This document shows, piece after piece, positions 42,683-54,160 of a stretch of DNA of 64,000 nucleotides. Made by a program: the position numbers and the translations under genes. This stretch comes from Alnus glutinosa (lineage: Eukaryota; Streptophyta; Magnoliopsida; Fagales; Betulaceae): contig NC_084896.1 of assembly GCF_958979055.1 (NCBI RefSeq), forward strand, positions 26,398,001 to 26,462,000. The letters run 5' to 3'. The notes beneath the pieces were generated by a model, which did not search any database, was not told the DNA's origin, and saw only the letters and a list, made by a program, of their open reading frames with translations. Every line of letters begins with the position of its first letter. Positions within the stretch are counted from its first letter, which is position 1.

Positions 42683-43873
42683 ATGTCGGAGCAACTCCCC
42701 CAAGATCTTCAGATTGACATCCTGGTAAGACTACCCGTGAAATCACTTTTACGATTCCAATGTGTTTCCAAATCGTGGGAATCTTTAATCCGTAGCTCTG
42801 GTTTTATTTCCATGCACACCAAGCACAATGAGAGCACCGACAATTATGCTCACTTACTTCGCGGGTGCTTATATCGGACTGGCAATGAGGAGGAGATAGA
42901 GTGCTTCAGTAGTAAGTTACACCAGTTCGATAATTCCTTCCGTGAGTTTCAAAAAATTGAATTTCCATCTCAGACTAGAGAAGGATTTCTTGACGAAGTC
43001 CTTGACTGTAAGGGATTACTACTTTTGACCACTTATTTACCATCCGTATGGACCGTATTGAATGGTCATCGTTTCCAACGCTTTATTCTATGGAACCCTG
43101 CAGCTAGACTGACTATGACTCTCCCTACGCCTTGCATTGATATACCCAACAGCAACTACTTCTACTACTACTACAACTGTACTCACGGGTTCGGTTTTGA
43201 CGATAAAAGCAATGATTACAAGGTGCTGAGAATCGTGTATGGACATAATGGTAGAACGATGGCGGAACTGTTTAAACTCCGTACAGGCGCTTGGGAGACT
43301 ATTAGTGTCATCGACGACTTTCACTATGTTGTAGTATGTGGCGCTTCGCAGGCTTTCGTAAATGGAGCTACCCATTGGGTTGGATATCATTCGAAGTTTG
43401 AAAACGAATTGGTGGTCCTGTTGTTTCATATGTCTGAGGAGGAATTCCGAGTGATGAAACTTCCAGATGTTCTAACTAGAACAGATTTCAATTCTATTTC
43501 TCTTGTGGTATCTGATGGGTTGCTCTCTGTGATACAGAAGCATAATCCAAGAGACCATGACGATTTGAGTGGGCCAGGTTATAGTTGTTGCATTTGGTTG
43601 ATGAAAGAATATGGCGTAATAGAGTCATGGAGTAAACAATGCACTATTGATTTAAGGGATCGTGGAGGGTTGTGGGAGGCAATCAGTTTTAGGAACAAAA
43701 GAGTTCTCCTTCTAAGTGAGAGCAGCAGTGAAAAGCTGGTCTTATATGATCCCAAGACCAATAGATTCCTTAATCTTGGAATTAGAAATGTGGGCACTAG
43801 TTTGCTTATTATGAATACATATGTTCAAAGTCTAGTGCTACTCAATCAAGTAAATGTTGTGCGAGAGTGCTAG
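42683..43873 (+). CDS. F-box/FBA protein, array copy F6 (396 aa from the conserved ATG)
   Basis: An intact intronless copy with F-box LPQDLQIDILVRLPVKSLLR and FBA motifs FQRFILWNPAARLTMTLP, HGFGFDDKSNDYKVLRIVYG, QAFVNGATHWVGYHSKF, SEEEFRVMKLPDVLTRTDFN, WLMKEYGVIESWSKQ and MNTYVQSLVLLNQ. It has a short insertion before the FBA (LPSVWTVLNGH) and the longest Tyr/Asn loop (NSNYFYYYYNCTHGF). It ends NVVREC with the short C-terminus. An in-frame ATG 57 codons upstream (42512) is open, as in F4; I keep the conserved ATG. Downstream the array-specific tail sequence is present but out of frame. Confidence 0.93.
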   Translation: MSEQLPQDLQIDILVRLPVKSLLRFQCVSKSWESLIRSSGFISMHTKHNESTDNYAHLLRGCLYRTGNEEEIECFSSKLHQFDNSFREFQKIEFPSQTREGFLDEVLDCKGLLLLTTYLPSVWTVLNGHRFQRFILWNPAARLTMTLPTPCIDIPNSNYFYYYYNCTHGFGFDDKSNDYKVLRIVYGHNGRTMAELFKLRTGAWETISVIDDFHYVVVCGASQAFVNGATHWVGYHSKFENELVVLLFHMSEEEFRVMKLPDVLTRTDFNSISLVVSDGLLSVIQKHNPRDHDDLSGPGYSCCIWLMKEYGVIESWSKQCTIDLRDRGGLWEAISFRNKRVLLLSESSSEKLVLYDPKTNRFLNLGIRNVGTSLLIMNTYVQSLVLLNQVNVVREC

Positions 43874-44718
43874 ACTTCTTCAAGGAGAAAAGATGCGGCT
43901 CACACAGAATGGCTCGAAAAGGCTTGGACATTTGCTACTCTTTAGAACCCCTTGCGATTATTATGATCTTTCAGCTGGGTGAGAATGACACTATATTGAT
44001 TTAAAACAGTTTTTCTCAGGTATGTCAATGGACAGTTGTATTTGTTGTTTGTTCTTTTTCAATAAATCGTGACTTATTCAATTATCTCTATCAAACGTTA
44101 ATTAGGTAATAACTTATCATTGTGTTGTTGCTTAGTGCTTATTTATGTATCGTCGCATTATTTGGACAAGAGTTTTATTGTTAGTTGCAAAGTCAAATGA
44201 TTACTTAAGGCAAATTTTCATGAATGATATTCCCCAATCCCCATCTTTTATTTGCTTTCACAATAAAAGTTTGCTCCGGGGTTTCAGCCTGTTTCATTGC
44301 TATCAGACAGGAGTCTTTTATATCTTTGAATGGGCTAATATGTTTGAGTTTATGGCTCATAATTAACTAAAGCTTTTACACACTACAAATCTATTGCAGA
44401 CTTTTTTTTTTCTCTTAACCAAACAATTCAAGTCCTTGTTTGATTTCATAGAATTATATTAGTCTTGGAATTCTAAACTTATAGAATCCAAAAATGTAGC
44501 ATTTACTTATTAATGTTATCGGCAATATTGGGATAATTATAATCCGTTTGGCCTTGTAATTTTGCACGCCAAAAGTGCATTTTTAAATAAAATTACAAAA
44601 ATCGTCTCGTATTTTAGAACATGAAAAAATCTATGTTTTCAAATTGTAAGTAAGGGGGTATATTTTTAAAAATGCTCTATTTTAAATGCAAACTACTATT
44701 TTACCAAATGGTTTATTA

Positions 44719-44751
<33 letters not shown>

Positions 44752-46085
44752 CTAATTTCCAAATCACACATTTGAAATTGATATTTTTTAAAATTACAAA
44801 CCCAAACAGACCTTTAGTCTGGGCCTTCAAACAATCTCAAATGCCCATTTTCGCTGAAGCAATCATCAGCAAGGCGAAATACATGCATAATCACTAATGA
44901 CTCATCCGTACTCATTTTCATTAAGGCCCATCCGTTTCAAGACAATTACTTGTTACCAAGGCCTATAAAATTATTTTAAAAAAAGAATTGTTTCTGATGA
45001 GGCACAAGTTTCTTACATAGTAATCCTCCACAAGAAGGTGGAGTGTGTTGTCGTTAACAAAAGCAATAAAATCCATAGTTTTCCTAATGCCATCGATACG
45101 TCGGAACCTTCTTCCTTCTACTGCTGCCGGAATCCTCTTCTTTCTCTCTTATGTGGCTTTCAGCCGACCACCTTTCTCTTCCACAAGTGGCCACGGGCCA
45201 CCCACCGGATCGGTCAAATCCCACGAGCTGCCATCGCTTAGCCACACAGTAGTAGGGTTCTGTAAGCTCTCTCAGTTGGTGTGCTGCCAAATGCAATTTT
45301 ACAAAGTGTGTTTTAATTTATTTTTTTTTTTATAAAAAGTAAAAAGTGTCATGTTTGGGTGAGTTTATTTAAAAAGATTGACGGTTTGAAAACATCGAAT
45401 AATTTAAGATTTAGTTTTTAAATAGTAGGCAATTGGTGCATTTTGAAAAATGCACGATTTTAAAGATCAAGCTGTAATTTTAAAAGTCAAAACTATTATT
45501 TTTACCGTACATTTAATTGTATTTCTAAATTTCACATTTTAAAATTACTATTTTTCCAATCGCTTATTTAGAAACCATAAATTCAAAATATGCGCCTATA
45601 CGGAATGACTATTCATTAGAAAAATGGAATAAATTATATTGAAAATAAAACAAAGTGGAATGAAATAGCATTGGAATAGCCATTCTTGTAGTCCATAAGA
45701 AAATGACTATTCCATGTGTTGGTATATTTCTACCTAGAACTTATCCTTAATTAGTTTTCTTAGAGCACTTACATTGGGCTTGTTTTGGCTAGTTATGTAG
45801 CAAAAAATGCTCCACATCCAACACAACAAAATGGCTAATGATTTGCTAAGTTGCTACATTGTTTAACATATTTGAATATGGGAAAATGACTATTGCAAGG
45901 TTTTATAGATATGGAGTGGGCCTCATGTGATGGATTCCCCCATATGAGTCCCACGTAGGACTCATCTTATATCTCTAGAGTGGTACACAACAGTTGCATA
46001 ACTATTGTGCACCAATCACTTAAAATAGAAAAAATAGGTAAAAATAATAATATTTTAAATAAAAAAGTGAAAATAAATAACTAAA
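43874..46085. other. F6 3' flank and intergenic MITE remnants
   Basis: 43960-44400 is the array 3' flank (candidate poly-A signal CAATAAATCGTG near 44060). 44440-44990 closely matches 51470-52040 downstream of F7 and contains an inverted-repeat element (GTTTGGCCTTGTAATTTTGC against AAAATTACAAACCCAAAC, about 44550-44815), inserted before that duplication. 45038-45300 has short frames of no recognised family. 45760-46010 is A+T-rich with a GAGCACTTACATTGG MITE-like end. No gene is supported. Confidence 0.55.
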
Positions 46086-48409
46086 AAAAGAAAAGACCAT
46101 GACAAGAAAAAAAGAAAAGAAAAGTTAATTACGAAATTGATGCGTTTTTTTGCGTTGAGAAACGTGTCTTTTCTGTCTTAGCAGATTGATGCGACTGCAC
46201 CTCATCCTACTATGCCGGGAAAAACACGTTTCTCAACACACACAAAAAAGCGCATCACTTTTTTGTAACTAATTTTTCTATATTTGTTTTTCCTAATGTG
46301 ACAGCGCCACATCATTGCCACGTTAGGGTGTAAATAGATGGGAGTAAACAATAGGTGTAAGGGTAGCATTTCTCTTAATTTTAAGTTTTAAATTTTTCGT
46401 TACATTCTTTGAGCTATAATTTTCACTGCGCACATGCTTACAAGAGAATGATTGCATCATTGCACCCTCAACCTATTGTATGTAGGTAAGGGTTGTGGAT
46501 GCGACAATGGATATCTTAATTATGCATTTCTTAAAAATAAAGATCATAGCAAAAGTGAGGGCATAATTGTATAGATTTTTAGCTTGTGAAAAAATGGGTA
46601 ATGATGTTGGCTACATAATGGGGAGTGCGGATTAGGATCCCCTTTAATTAGGGAAGGTTGTGGAGTTTATTTTCCATGGATAATCGGACTTGATATCCTA
46701 AGTTATTCGGGACAAATAGACCTCAAATCTTATAACTTCATATTACGACCTGATATAAATCAGGTTCTTTGTATCATCCAATAAAGAATGGACACATTCT
46801 TATATTACACCAAATGTGATAAAGAGAAAAACACAAGATTGTTACTACACCTCACAAAACCCATTGTTTTTCCATTTAGTCGGTATAAAAGAAGTTATAG
46901 AACCCACCTCCCACCTCACCAAGCCACTGCCCATGCCACCCCCTCTCGTCTGTCGAGTGCCGCCGGACACCACCAAAGGCTCCTCCCCTGGTTCTCCAAC
47001 AGCAACTAAACCAGAAGCCTCACATCAGACTACCAAACACAGCTATCTGCACAAAATATACAGAAGCCAAACAAACAAAACCCAACAAGCAAATATACAA
47101 AAGACAACTGACCAAAAAAAAAAAAACAAAGAAGAAGCAAGTTTTCTTCATTCCTTTTAAAGCTTGACAACATGCACATAGCCTTGTGTGAATCGTGTGA
47201 TGTTTCAGAGTCAGAATAGAACTTGGATGAGCTGGGAGTTAGTTAAGATTGTTTAAATGATTAGTTTATTGTATTGTAATTGGTTAATCGATTACTTCAT
47301 TCTTTGATCAGTTTGATGGGTATATATACAATTAATGTAGCAGAACCTTTCATTTCATTGCAATACAGAGAAATCTTCTTCTCCATCTTCCTGATTTCTT
47401 TCTTGTTCTTCATTGAGTTTTCTTCTGATATTGCATAATCTGATCATATGATGAGGCTCGCAGGCTGAAAATTGTTCAGACGTTAACAAATCGGGTATAT
47501 GATATACACACATGAGGAACATTGGTAGGTTATAAAAACACTAGCAACAATTTCCTTATAACCTCTCAATCTTATTCCTTAAACATAAGAAAAAAAAAAA
47601 ATTTAAAAATCTAAAACTCACCTTCAGCAGCTTCCTAAGCACTGTGAATGGTATAGTACTACCCAATATATTGGGCAAGATAACACTTTAACTTCCCTAT
47701 CCATTATTTTAACACAAAATATTAATCTCATCTCTCATTTTTGCCTTTAATTAGGGATTGTGTTGAGATTTTGTAAAAAATGTAAAAATATGTAAGAAAC
47801 TTGTATAATGTAAGGAAATAATATTTTAATGGTATAAGAGAAAACAAATAACTCTATTAAAGAGTGTATTAATTAAATAGAGAAACAAAAAGTAGTTTCG
47901 TTTCATGCATAAATTTAGGAAAAATTAGAGAAGCTGCTGCTTAATTAGAACACTAAGTAGCAGCTTCCCTTAAACTTTTCATCAATTTAAGAAACTAAGT
48001 CACTTTTTGCTCATCTATTTAAATACATTCCACAATAACTTCTCTTATCCTTTTCTAATACTTTTTAAATATTCTTTAATTTAAATATTAGGGAAAAAAG
48101 AAATGAAAGAAAAATATTTTAAATATTCTTTTAAATAAATGCTAAAGAAATGAGAGAAGAAATATAAAGCTTCTCTATATTAAAATTATGTGAAGGAAAT
48201 CATTTTGACTTTCTTAAATTTAGAGTATAACTTTTATTTTTTTTAGTATTTTTTGATTCTAGTAATTTTTTAGACATTTTCGCTAAATATATATTAGAAA
48301 GAAAATGAGATTTAAACAAATGTACGAGTGATAGTGCTGTTTACAACAAATTATGGCTGGGCACCCTAACAAGGAAAACTTAAGAAAACAAGTACACGGA
48401 GGCAAGGAA
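46086..48409. other. Duplicated block and unique intergenic DNA upstream of F7
   Basis: 46086-46795 duplicates 26280-26886 plus 27386-27600 and represents the empty site of the retroposon at 26887-27385. 46800-48400 has no counterpart upstream of F4. Within it 47200-47450 has features that could belong to an LTR (TATATATACAATTAATGTAG, then a TTCATTTCATTGCAATACAG stretch), but no partner LTR was found. 47900-48300 is A+T-rich. No gene is supported. Confidence 0.5.
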
Positions 48410-48474
48410 CGTTTACCATTTCAGAGCGAAAGCGAGAGCTCTACTCGCCTGCGCTACACCTCATTGTACCAAAT

Positions 48475-48807
48475 GTGCGCCTGAGAGGCTTGGGATTTGT
48501 ACGTAGTGACCGTCTTATCATGGGAATCAGGATGGGCAGCGTGTCGTCGTCATCGGAGGTGTCCGGCTCCATTTGCGAACGGCAGCAGAGCGAGCAGTGT
48601 GGGAGATACACCCCGAGCGTTAACGTTAACGTTAACAAGTCCAAGAGCTGCTCGTGCAGGAGGTTCAACGACGAGGGTGGCCCTTCGAGCTCGATGACGT
48701 TGTCTCCCCCTCCAGTCACCTGGCATTTCGATTTTCCGGCACCGGTGATGCTGCCAGTGATTGCAGGCAAGGATGTGTGGTTTGGCCCGTTTGGAAAATT
48801 GGGATGA
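48475..48807 (+). CDS. Unknown duplicated ORF, copy 2 (110 aa, open)
   Basis: An uninterrupted frame from ATG at 48475 to a stop at 48807 reads MRLRGLGFVRSDRLIMGIRM, SVSSSSEVSGS, a VNVNVN stretch encoded by a (GTTAAC)n hexamer repeat (about 48619-48638), then SCSCRRFNDEG and PVTWHFDFPAPVMLPVIAGK with the ending FGPFGKLG. The copy at 27718-28013 is frameshifted. I do not recognise a domain. It could be the 3' exon of a lost gene; expression is not shown. It lies 200 bp 5' of F7, in the region that should be its promoter. Confidence 0.4.
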   Translation: MRLRGLGFVRSDRLIMGIRMGSVSSSSEVSGSICERQQSEQCGRYTPSVNVNVNKSKSCSCRRFNDEGGPSSSMTLSPPPVTWHFDFPAPVMLPVIAGKDVWFGPFGKLG

Positions 48808-49016
48808 GAAATCCGGTTCAGTTATAAATCCTTTTCCAGGTGAGGCTTCTAATAGTCCTTCTTTTTGAACTATCTCTGGGCCCGGACCACTAACGCTTAC
48901 TCGGCCCATTGCAACTGGATACTACAAAAACACAAGGACTAGGGTTTCTTCTGTTCGTCCTCCCTCTTCTCCAAAGTACCTCCAATTAATTGAGCGGAAG
49001 GAGGAAATTCACAGAG

Positions 49017-50240
49017 ATGTCGGAGCAACTCCCCCAAGATCTTCAGATTGACATCCTGGTAAGACTACCCGTGAAATCACTTTTACGATTCCAATGTGTT
49101 TCCAAATCGTGGAAATCTTTAATCCGTAGCCCTGATTTTATTTCCATGCACACCAACCACAATGAGAGCACCGACAATTATGCCCACTTAGTTCCGGGGT
49201 GCTTATATCGGACTGGTAATGAGGAGGAGATAGACTTCAGATGTAAATTACGCCAGTTCGACAATTACTTCCGTGAGCTTCAAAAAATTGAATTTCCATC
49301 TCTGACTAAAGCTAAATGTTTTGATGAAGTCCTTGACTGTAAGGGATTGCTACTGTTGACCAATCGATTCGTATATGATGGTGATCGTTTTGAACCCTTA
49401 ATTCTATGGAACCCTGCAGCTAGACTGACTATGACTCTCCCTTCGCCTTGCATTGATATACCCAACAGCAACTACTTCTACTACAACTACTGCTGTACTC
49501 ACGGGTTCGGTTTTGACGATAAAAGCAATGATTACAAGGTGCTGAGAATGGTGTATGAATATAATGGTAGAACGATGGCGGAACTGTTTAAACTCCATAC
49601 AGGCGCTTGGGAGACTGTCAGTGTCATCGACGACTTTCACTATGTTATAGCTCGCAAGCTTTCGTAAATGGGGCTACCCATTGGGTTGGACATCATTCGA
49701 GCTTTCTGGAGTACTCCGACTTTCAAAAAGAATTGGTGGTCCTGTTGTTTCATATGTCTGACGAGGAATTCCGAGTGATGCAGCTTCCAGATTTTCTAAC
49801 TCGAACAAATTTCAATTATATTTCTCTTGTGGTATCTGGTGGATTGCTCTCTGTGATACAGAACTATAATCCAAGAGACCATGACGATTTGAGTGGGCGA
49901 GGTTATAGTTGTTGCATTTGGTTGATGAAAGAATATGGCGTAATAGAGTCATGGAGTAAACAATGCACTATTGATTTAAGGAATCGTGGAGAGTTGTGGG
50001 AGACAATCAGTTTTAGGAACAAAAGAGTTCTCCTAGGAGAGCATGAGTAAAAAGCTGGTCTTATATGATCCCATGACCAATGGATTCCTTAATCTTGGAA
50101 TTAGAAATATAAACTACTGTTTGTGTATTATGAATACATATGTACAAAGTCTTGTTTTACTCGATCAAGTAAATGCTGTGCCAGATCGAGTAATAGACTT
50201 CTTCAAGGGGAAAGGATGCGGCTCACGCAGAATGGTTTGA
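49017..50240 (+). pseudogene. F-box/FBA array copy F7, two frameshifts
   Basis: The 5' part (49017-49667) encodes F-box LPQDLQIDILVRLPVKSLLR and the first FBA half including HGFGFDDKSNDYKVLRMVYE and the expanded loop NSNYFYYNYCCTHGF. A deletion near 49650 (ATAGCTCGCAAGC where F6 has about ten more bases) shifts the frame; the second part (QAFVNGATHWVGHHSSF to WLMKEYGVIESWSKQ) continues in another frame to about 50030, where a second indel (CTCCTAGGAGAGCATGAG) shifts it back for LVLYDPMTNGFLNL and MNTYVQSLVLLDQ. A truncated F-box-only product of about 220 residues could still be made. The sequence is otherwise close to F4 and F6, so the inactivation looks young. Confidence 0.9.
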
Positions 50241-52056
50241 AAAGGCTTAGACAATTGGTACTCTTTAGAACCCCTTGCGATTATTATGATCTTTGAGTTG
50301 GGTGAGAATGACACTATAGATTTAAGGAATTGAGAACGGTTGATACAGTTTTTCTCAGGTATGTCACAGGACAGTTGTATTTGTTCTTTGTTCTTTTTCA
50401 ATAAATTATGACTTATTCAATTATTTCTATCAAACGTTAATTAGGTAATAACTTCGCATTGTGTTGTTGCTTAGTGCTTATTTATGTATCGTCACATTAT
50501 TTGGACAAGAGTTTTATTGTTAGTTGCAAAGTCAAATCATTACTTAAGGCAATTTTTCATGAATGATATTCTCCATCTTTTATTTGCTTTCGCAATAAAT
50601 GTTTGCTATGGTGTTTCAGCCATTTTTTTTTTCACTTTAAATATAGTCTTCTTGAAGTTTCATTGCTATTAGACAGGAGTCTTTTATATCTTTGAATGGG
50701 CTAATACGTTTGAGTTTATGGCTCATAATTAACTAAAGTTTTTACACACTACAAATCTATAGCAGACTTTTTTCCTCTTTGTTTTTTTTTTTTGGATGAT
50801 TGAGAAAGATTGATACTAGTAAGGTCCCAATGACCTATATTTGGGCTATTGTTCATTGGACCACTTGATCAGTGACAGCCGCCATTGTTGTGCATAACTA
50901 TAGTTAATTAATAGTTCCACATAATGCAACGGTTCACTTGTGTGAGTCAACTTGTAGACCACGAATAACATGAATTATTCACTACATGAAAATTGTCTTA
51001 TGGTGATGATGGAACTTGTGGGATATGTTGGTTAATGGGTTTTGGGAAATTTTTTTATTATTTTTGATCTGAAAAAGTATTGTGATGTGACAGAAATCTG
51101 AAAAGTCTTTATGAATTTTTAGGAGTTTTTTGAATTGTCAATTTGGGTATTTGGCTTAGGAACATAAAACAAAAGACAAAAAACACAAACACAAACAAAC
51201 ATTGACTTAATGGCTGTCACAAAAATGGAGATTACATGCCACACATAGGGACATATTAAGTTCACAACTAGGTTATAAAAATTTGTGGAACCATATTAGA
51301 TTTTTGACACTTGAACTCTCCTGATGATTAATAGGATACAATTAATTAATTAGGGCATTTCTCTAAATGAGGCACTGTATGATTAGCAATTTAAGATATC
51401 TTTCTTCCTCGGAAAATCCCTATTGCTAAGATTTTAAGTTTAGGAAAGTTAGGCAAGTGCAAAACGATTAAACAAACAATTCAAGTCCTTGTTGGATTTC
51501 ATAGAATTAGATATATAGTCTTGGAATTCTAAACTTGTGGAACCCAAAGATGTAGCATCTACTTATTAATGTTATCAGCAATATTGGGATAATTAGAATC
51601 TGTTTGGCCTTGTGATTTTGCACGCTAAAAAGTACATTTTTAAACAGTATTATGAAAATTGCCTCGTTTTTTAAAACATGAAAAAATCTATGTTTTTAAA
51701 TTATAAGTGAGGGGATATATTTTTAAAAATGCGTTATTTTAAATGCAAACTACTATTTTACCAAATGGTTTATTACATTTTTTTAAAAAAAAAAAAAAAA
51801 AAAAAACTAATTTTCAAATCAAACGTTTGAAATCAATAGTTTTTAAAACTACGAACCCAAACAAACCCTTAGATTGAGCCTTCAAACAATCTCAAATGCC
51901 CATTTTCGCTGAAGCAATCATCAGCAAAGCGAAATACATAATCACTAATGACTTACCCATACTGATTTTCATTAAGGCCCATTCGTTTCAAGACAATCAC
52001 TTGTTACCAAGGCCAATAAAATTATTTAAAAAATAACTGTTTCTGATGAGGCACAG
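50241..52056. other. F7 3' flank, matching the F6 3' flank
   Basis: 50250-50800 and 51470-52050 match 43930-44400 and 44440-45000. The intervening 50800-51470 (with GGTCCCAATGACCTATATTT) resembles flank DNA near 19895 and 31300 and is missing from the F6 side. Candidate poly-A signal CAATAAATTATGAC lies near 50400. No gene is seen. Confidence 0.6.
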
Positions 52057-52480
52057 GTTTTTTTTTTTTTTTTTTTTTTTTTGTGAACACAATGCCTTTA
52101 TCTTCTTCATTGCTGAGAAATAATCTCCGGAGAGTTTACACAACCAGAAAAGCACAATACAATCACAAGAGCACAAATACAATCTTAACGCCCAAAGGCA
52201 ATAAAACAAAGCGCAAAAGTCATCAAAGTGAACTAGAGATAAAGAATTTTTACCCACAAAACCAGGAAAAATTTGACTTAAAGCAACTACCAAACGGTAG
52301 ACTGTGAATACAAACAAGAATATACAAACAAAAAGCAAACAGAACCTAGAAAACAAGCTCCGGGAAAGAAACGACAGCTGGAGTCGGCGCGTGTAAAGCA
52401 CATGCCTTCTCCAGGAACCCCCTTAGCAATGGATGACCTTAATGAGCATAGATCGGCACCTTCCAAGACCGGAGAAAACA
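52057..52480 (-). mobile_element. Probable retroposon with poly-T (reverse poly-A) end
   Basis: A run of about 26 T residues at 52057-52082 interrupts the flank that continues differently downstream of F6 (TTTCTGATGAGGCACA is shared, then the sequences diverge). On the minus strand a long open frame (52401-51997) ends in the A tail; it is rich in hydrophobic residues and has no recognised domain. The pattern fits a reverse-oriented LINE 3' end or retrocopy. The right boundary is not resolved. Confidence 0.5.
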
Positions 52481-52794
52481 GCTGTAACATAACTATAATT
52501 GATAAAGAAATTAAGCTATAGACGAAGACTATCACTTACTCATAAGTAAAGACTGTGACTTAATTACAGTTAAAAACTATCACCTAATGTAACATAACTA
52601 CAATTGATACCTATCACTTAATCTCAATTATCTAATTATAGTTAAAGTCTATTCGTATTATCTAATTTTACTATTTAAAAATAAAAACTTGTTATACGGT
52701 AAACAGCACTCAAAGAAATATATAAGGGTCTTTCAGGCATCACTTTCACGAGTTCTTCATCGATCTCCAAGCCGCCCCAATTGTACGGAAAGAG
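52481..52794. other. F8 leader
   Basis: Contains a local repeat of TAACTATAATTGATA/ACTATCACTTA (52490-52640) and, from 52735, the leader shared with F4 and F6 (CACGAGTTCTTCATCGATCT). No gene is seen. Confidence 0.5.
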
Positions 52795-54120
52795 ATGTCG
52801 GAGCAACTCCTCCAAGATCTTCAGATTGACATCCTGGTAAGACTACCCGTGAAATCACTTTTACGATTCCAATGTGTTTCCAAATCGTGGAAATCTTTAA
52901 TCCGTAGCCCTGATTTTATTTCCATGCACACGTACACCAACCACAATGAGAGCACCGACAATTATGCTCACCTAGTTCAGGGGTGCTTATATCGGACTGG
53001 CAATGAGGAGGAGATAGACTTCAGACGTAAATTACACCAGTTCGATAATTCCTTCCGTGAGATTCAAAAAATTGAATTTCCATCTCAGGCTAAATTAAAG
53101 ATGAATTTTTTCAAGAACTCCTTGACTGTTAGTGATTGCTACTTTTCACCAATCCATCCGTATTGAATGGTGATCGTTTCGAACGCTTTATTCTATGGAA
53201 CCCTGCAGGCTGCAGCTAGACTGACTATGACTCTCCCTACACCTTGCATTGATATACCCATCCTCAACTACTCTACTCACGGGTTCGGTTTTGACGATAA
53301 AAGTAATGATTACAAGGTGCTGAGAATGGTTTATGGATATAATGGTAGAACGATGGCGGAGCTGTTTAAACTCCGTACTATGTTATACCTGAAGCTGAAG
53401 ATACGCGCCCTTCGCAGGCTTAATTTCGTAAATGGGGCTACCCATTGGGTTGGATCTCATTCGAACTTTGAAAAAGAATTGGTGGTCCTGTTGTTTCATA
53501 TATCTGACGAGGAACTCCGAATGAAGACGCTTCCAGATATTCTAACTAGAACAGATTTCATTTATATTTTTCTTGTGGTATCTGGTGGATTGCTCTCTAT
53601 ATATGATACAAAACTATGATCCAAGAGAACATGGTTATTTGAGTGGGCCAGGTTATAGCTGTTGTATTTGGTTGATGAAAGAATATGGCGTAATAGAGTC
53701 ATGGATTAAACAATGTACTATTGATTTAAGGGATCGTGGAGGGTTGTGGGAGACAATCAGTACGTTTTAGGAACAAAAGAGTTCTCCTTCTAACTGTGAG
53801 CAGGAGAAAAAAGTTGGTCTTATATGATCTCAAGACCAATAGATTCTTTAATCTTGGAATTAAAAATATGAACCGTTTGCGTATTATGAATACATGTGCA
53901 AAGCACTACAAAAAAATTAAGAATTTTAGACGGTTTCAAAGCATCTAGAAATTGAAAAAAACCATCTGAAAAACAATTCAGACAGTTTTTTCTGGACAGT
54001 TATATAGATCGTTAATCCGGATTATGGACGGTTTAGGTCAAACAGTCCACAATTCTAGACGGTTTGAGCCAAACCGTCCAAAATTTGTCTTCTTCTTTTT
54101 TCTTTTCCTTTTTTTTTTTA

Positions 54121-54160
<40 letters not shown>

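Noticed and set aside
47200-47470. Possible solo Copia LTR (TATA-like run followed by a transcript-end-like segment)
   Set aside because: No TG..CA ends with target duplication and no partner LTR could be found.
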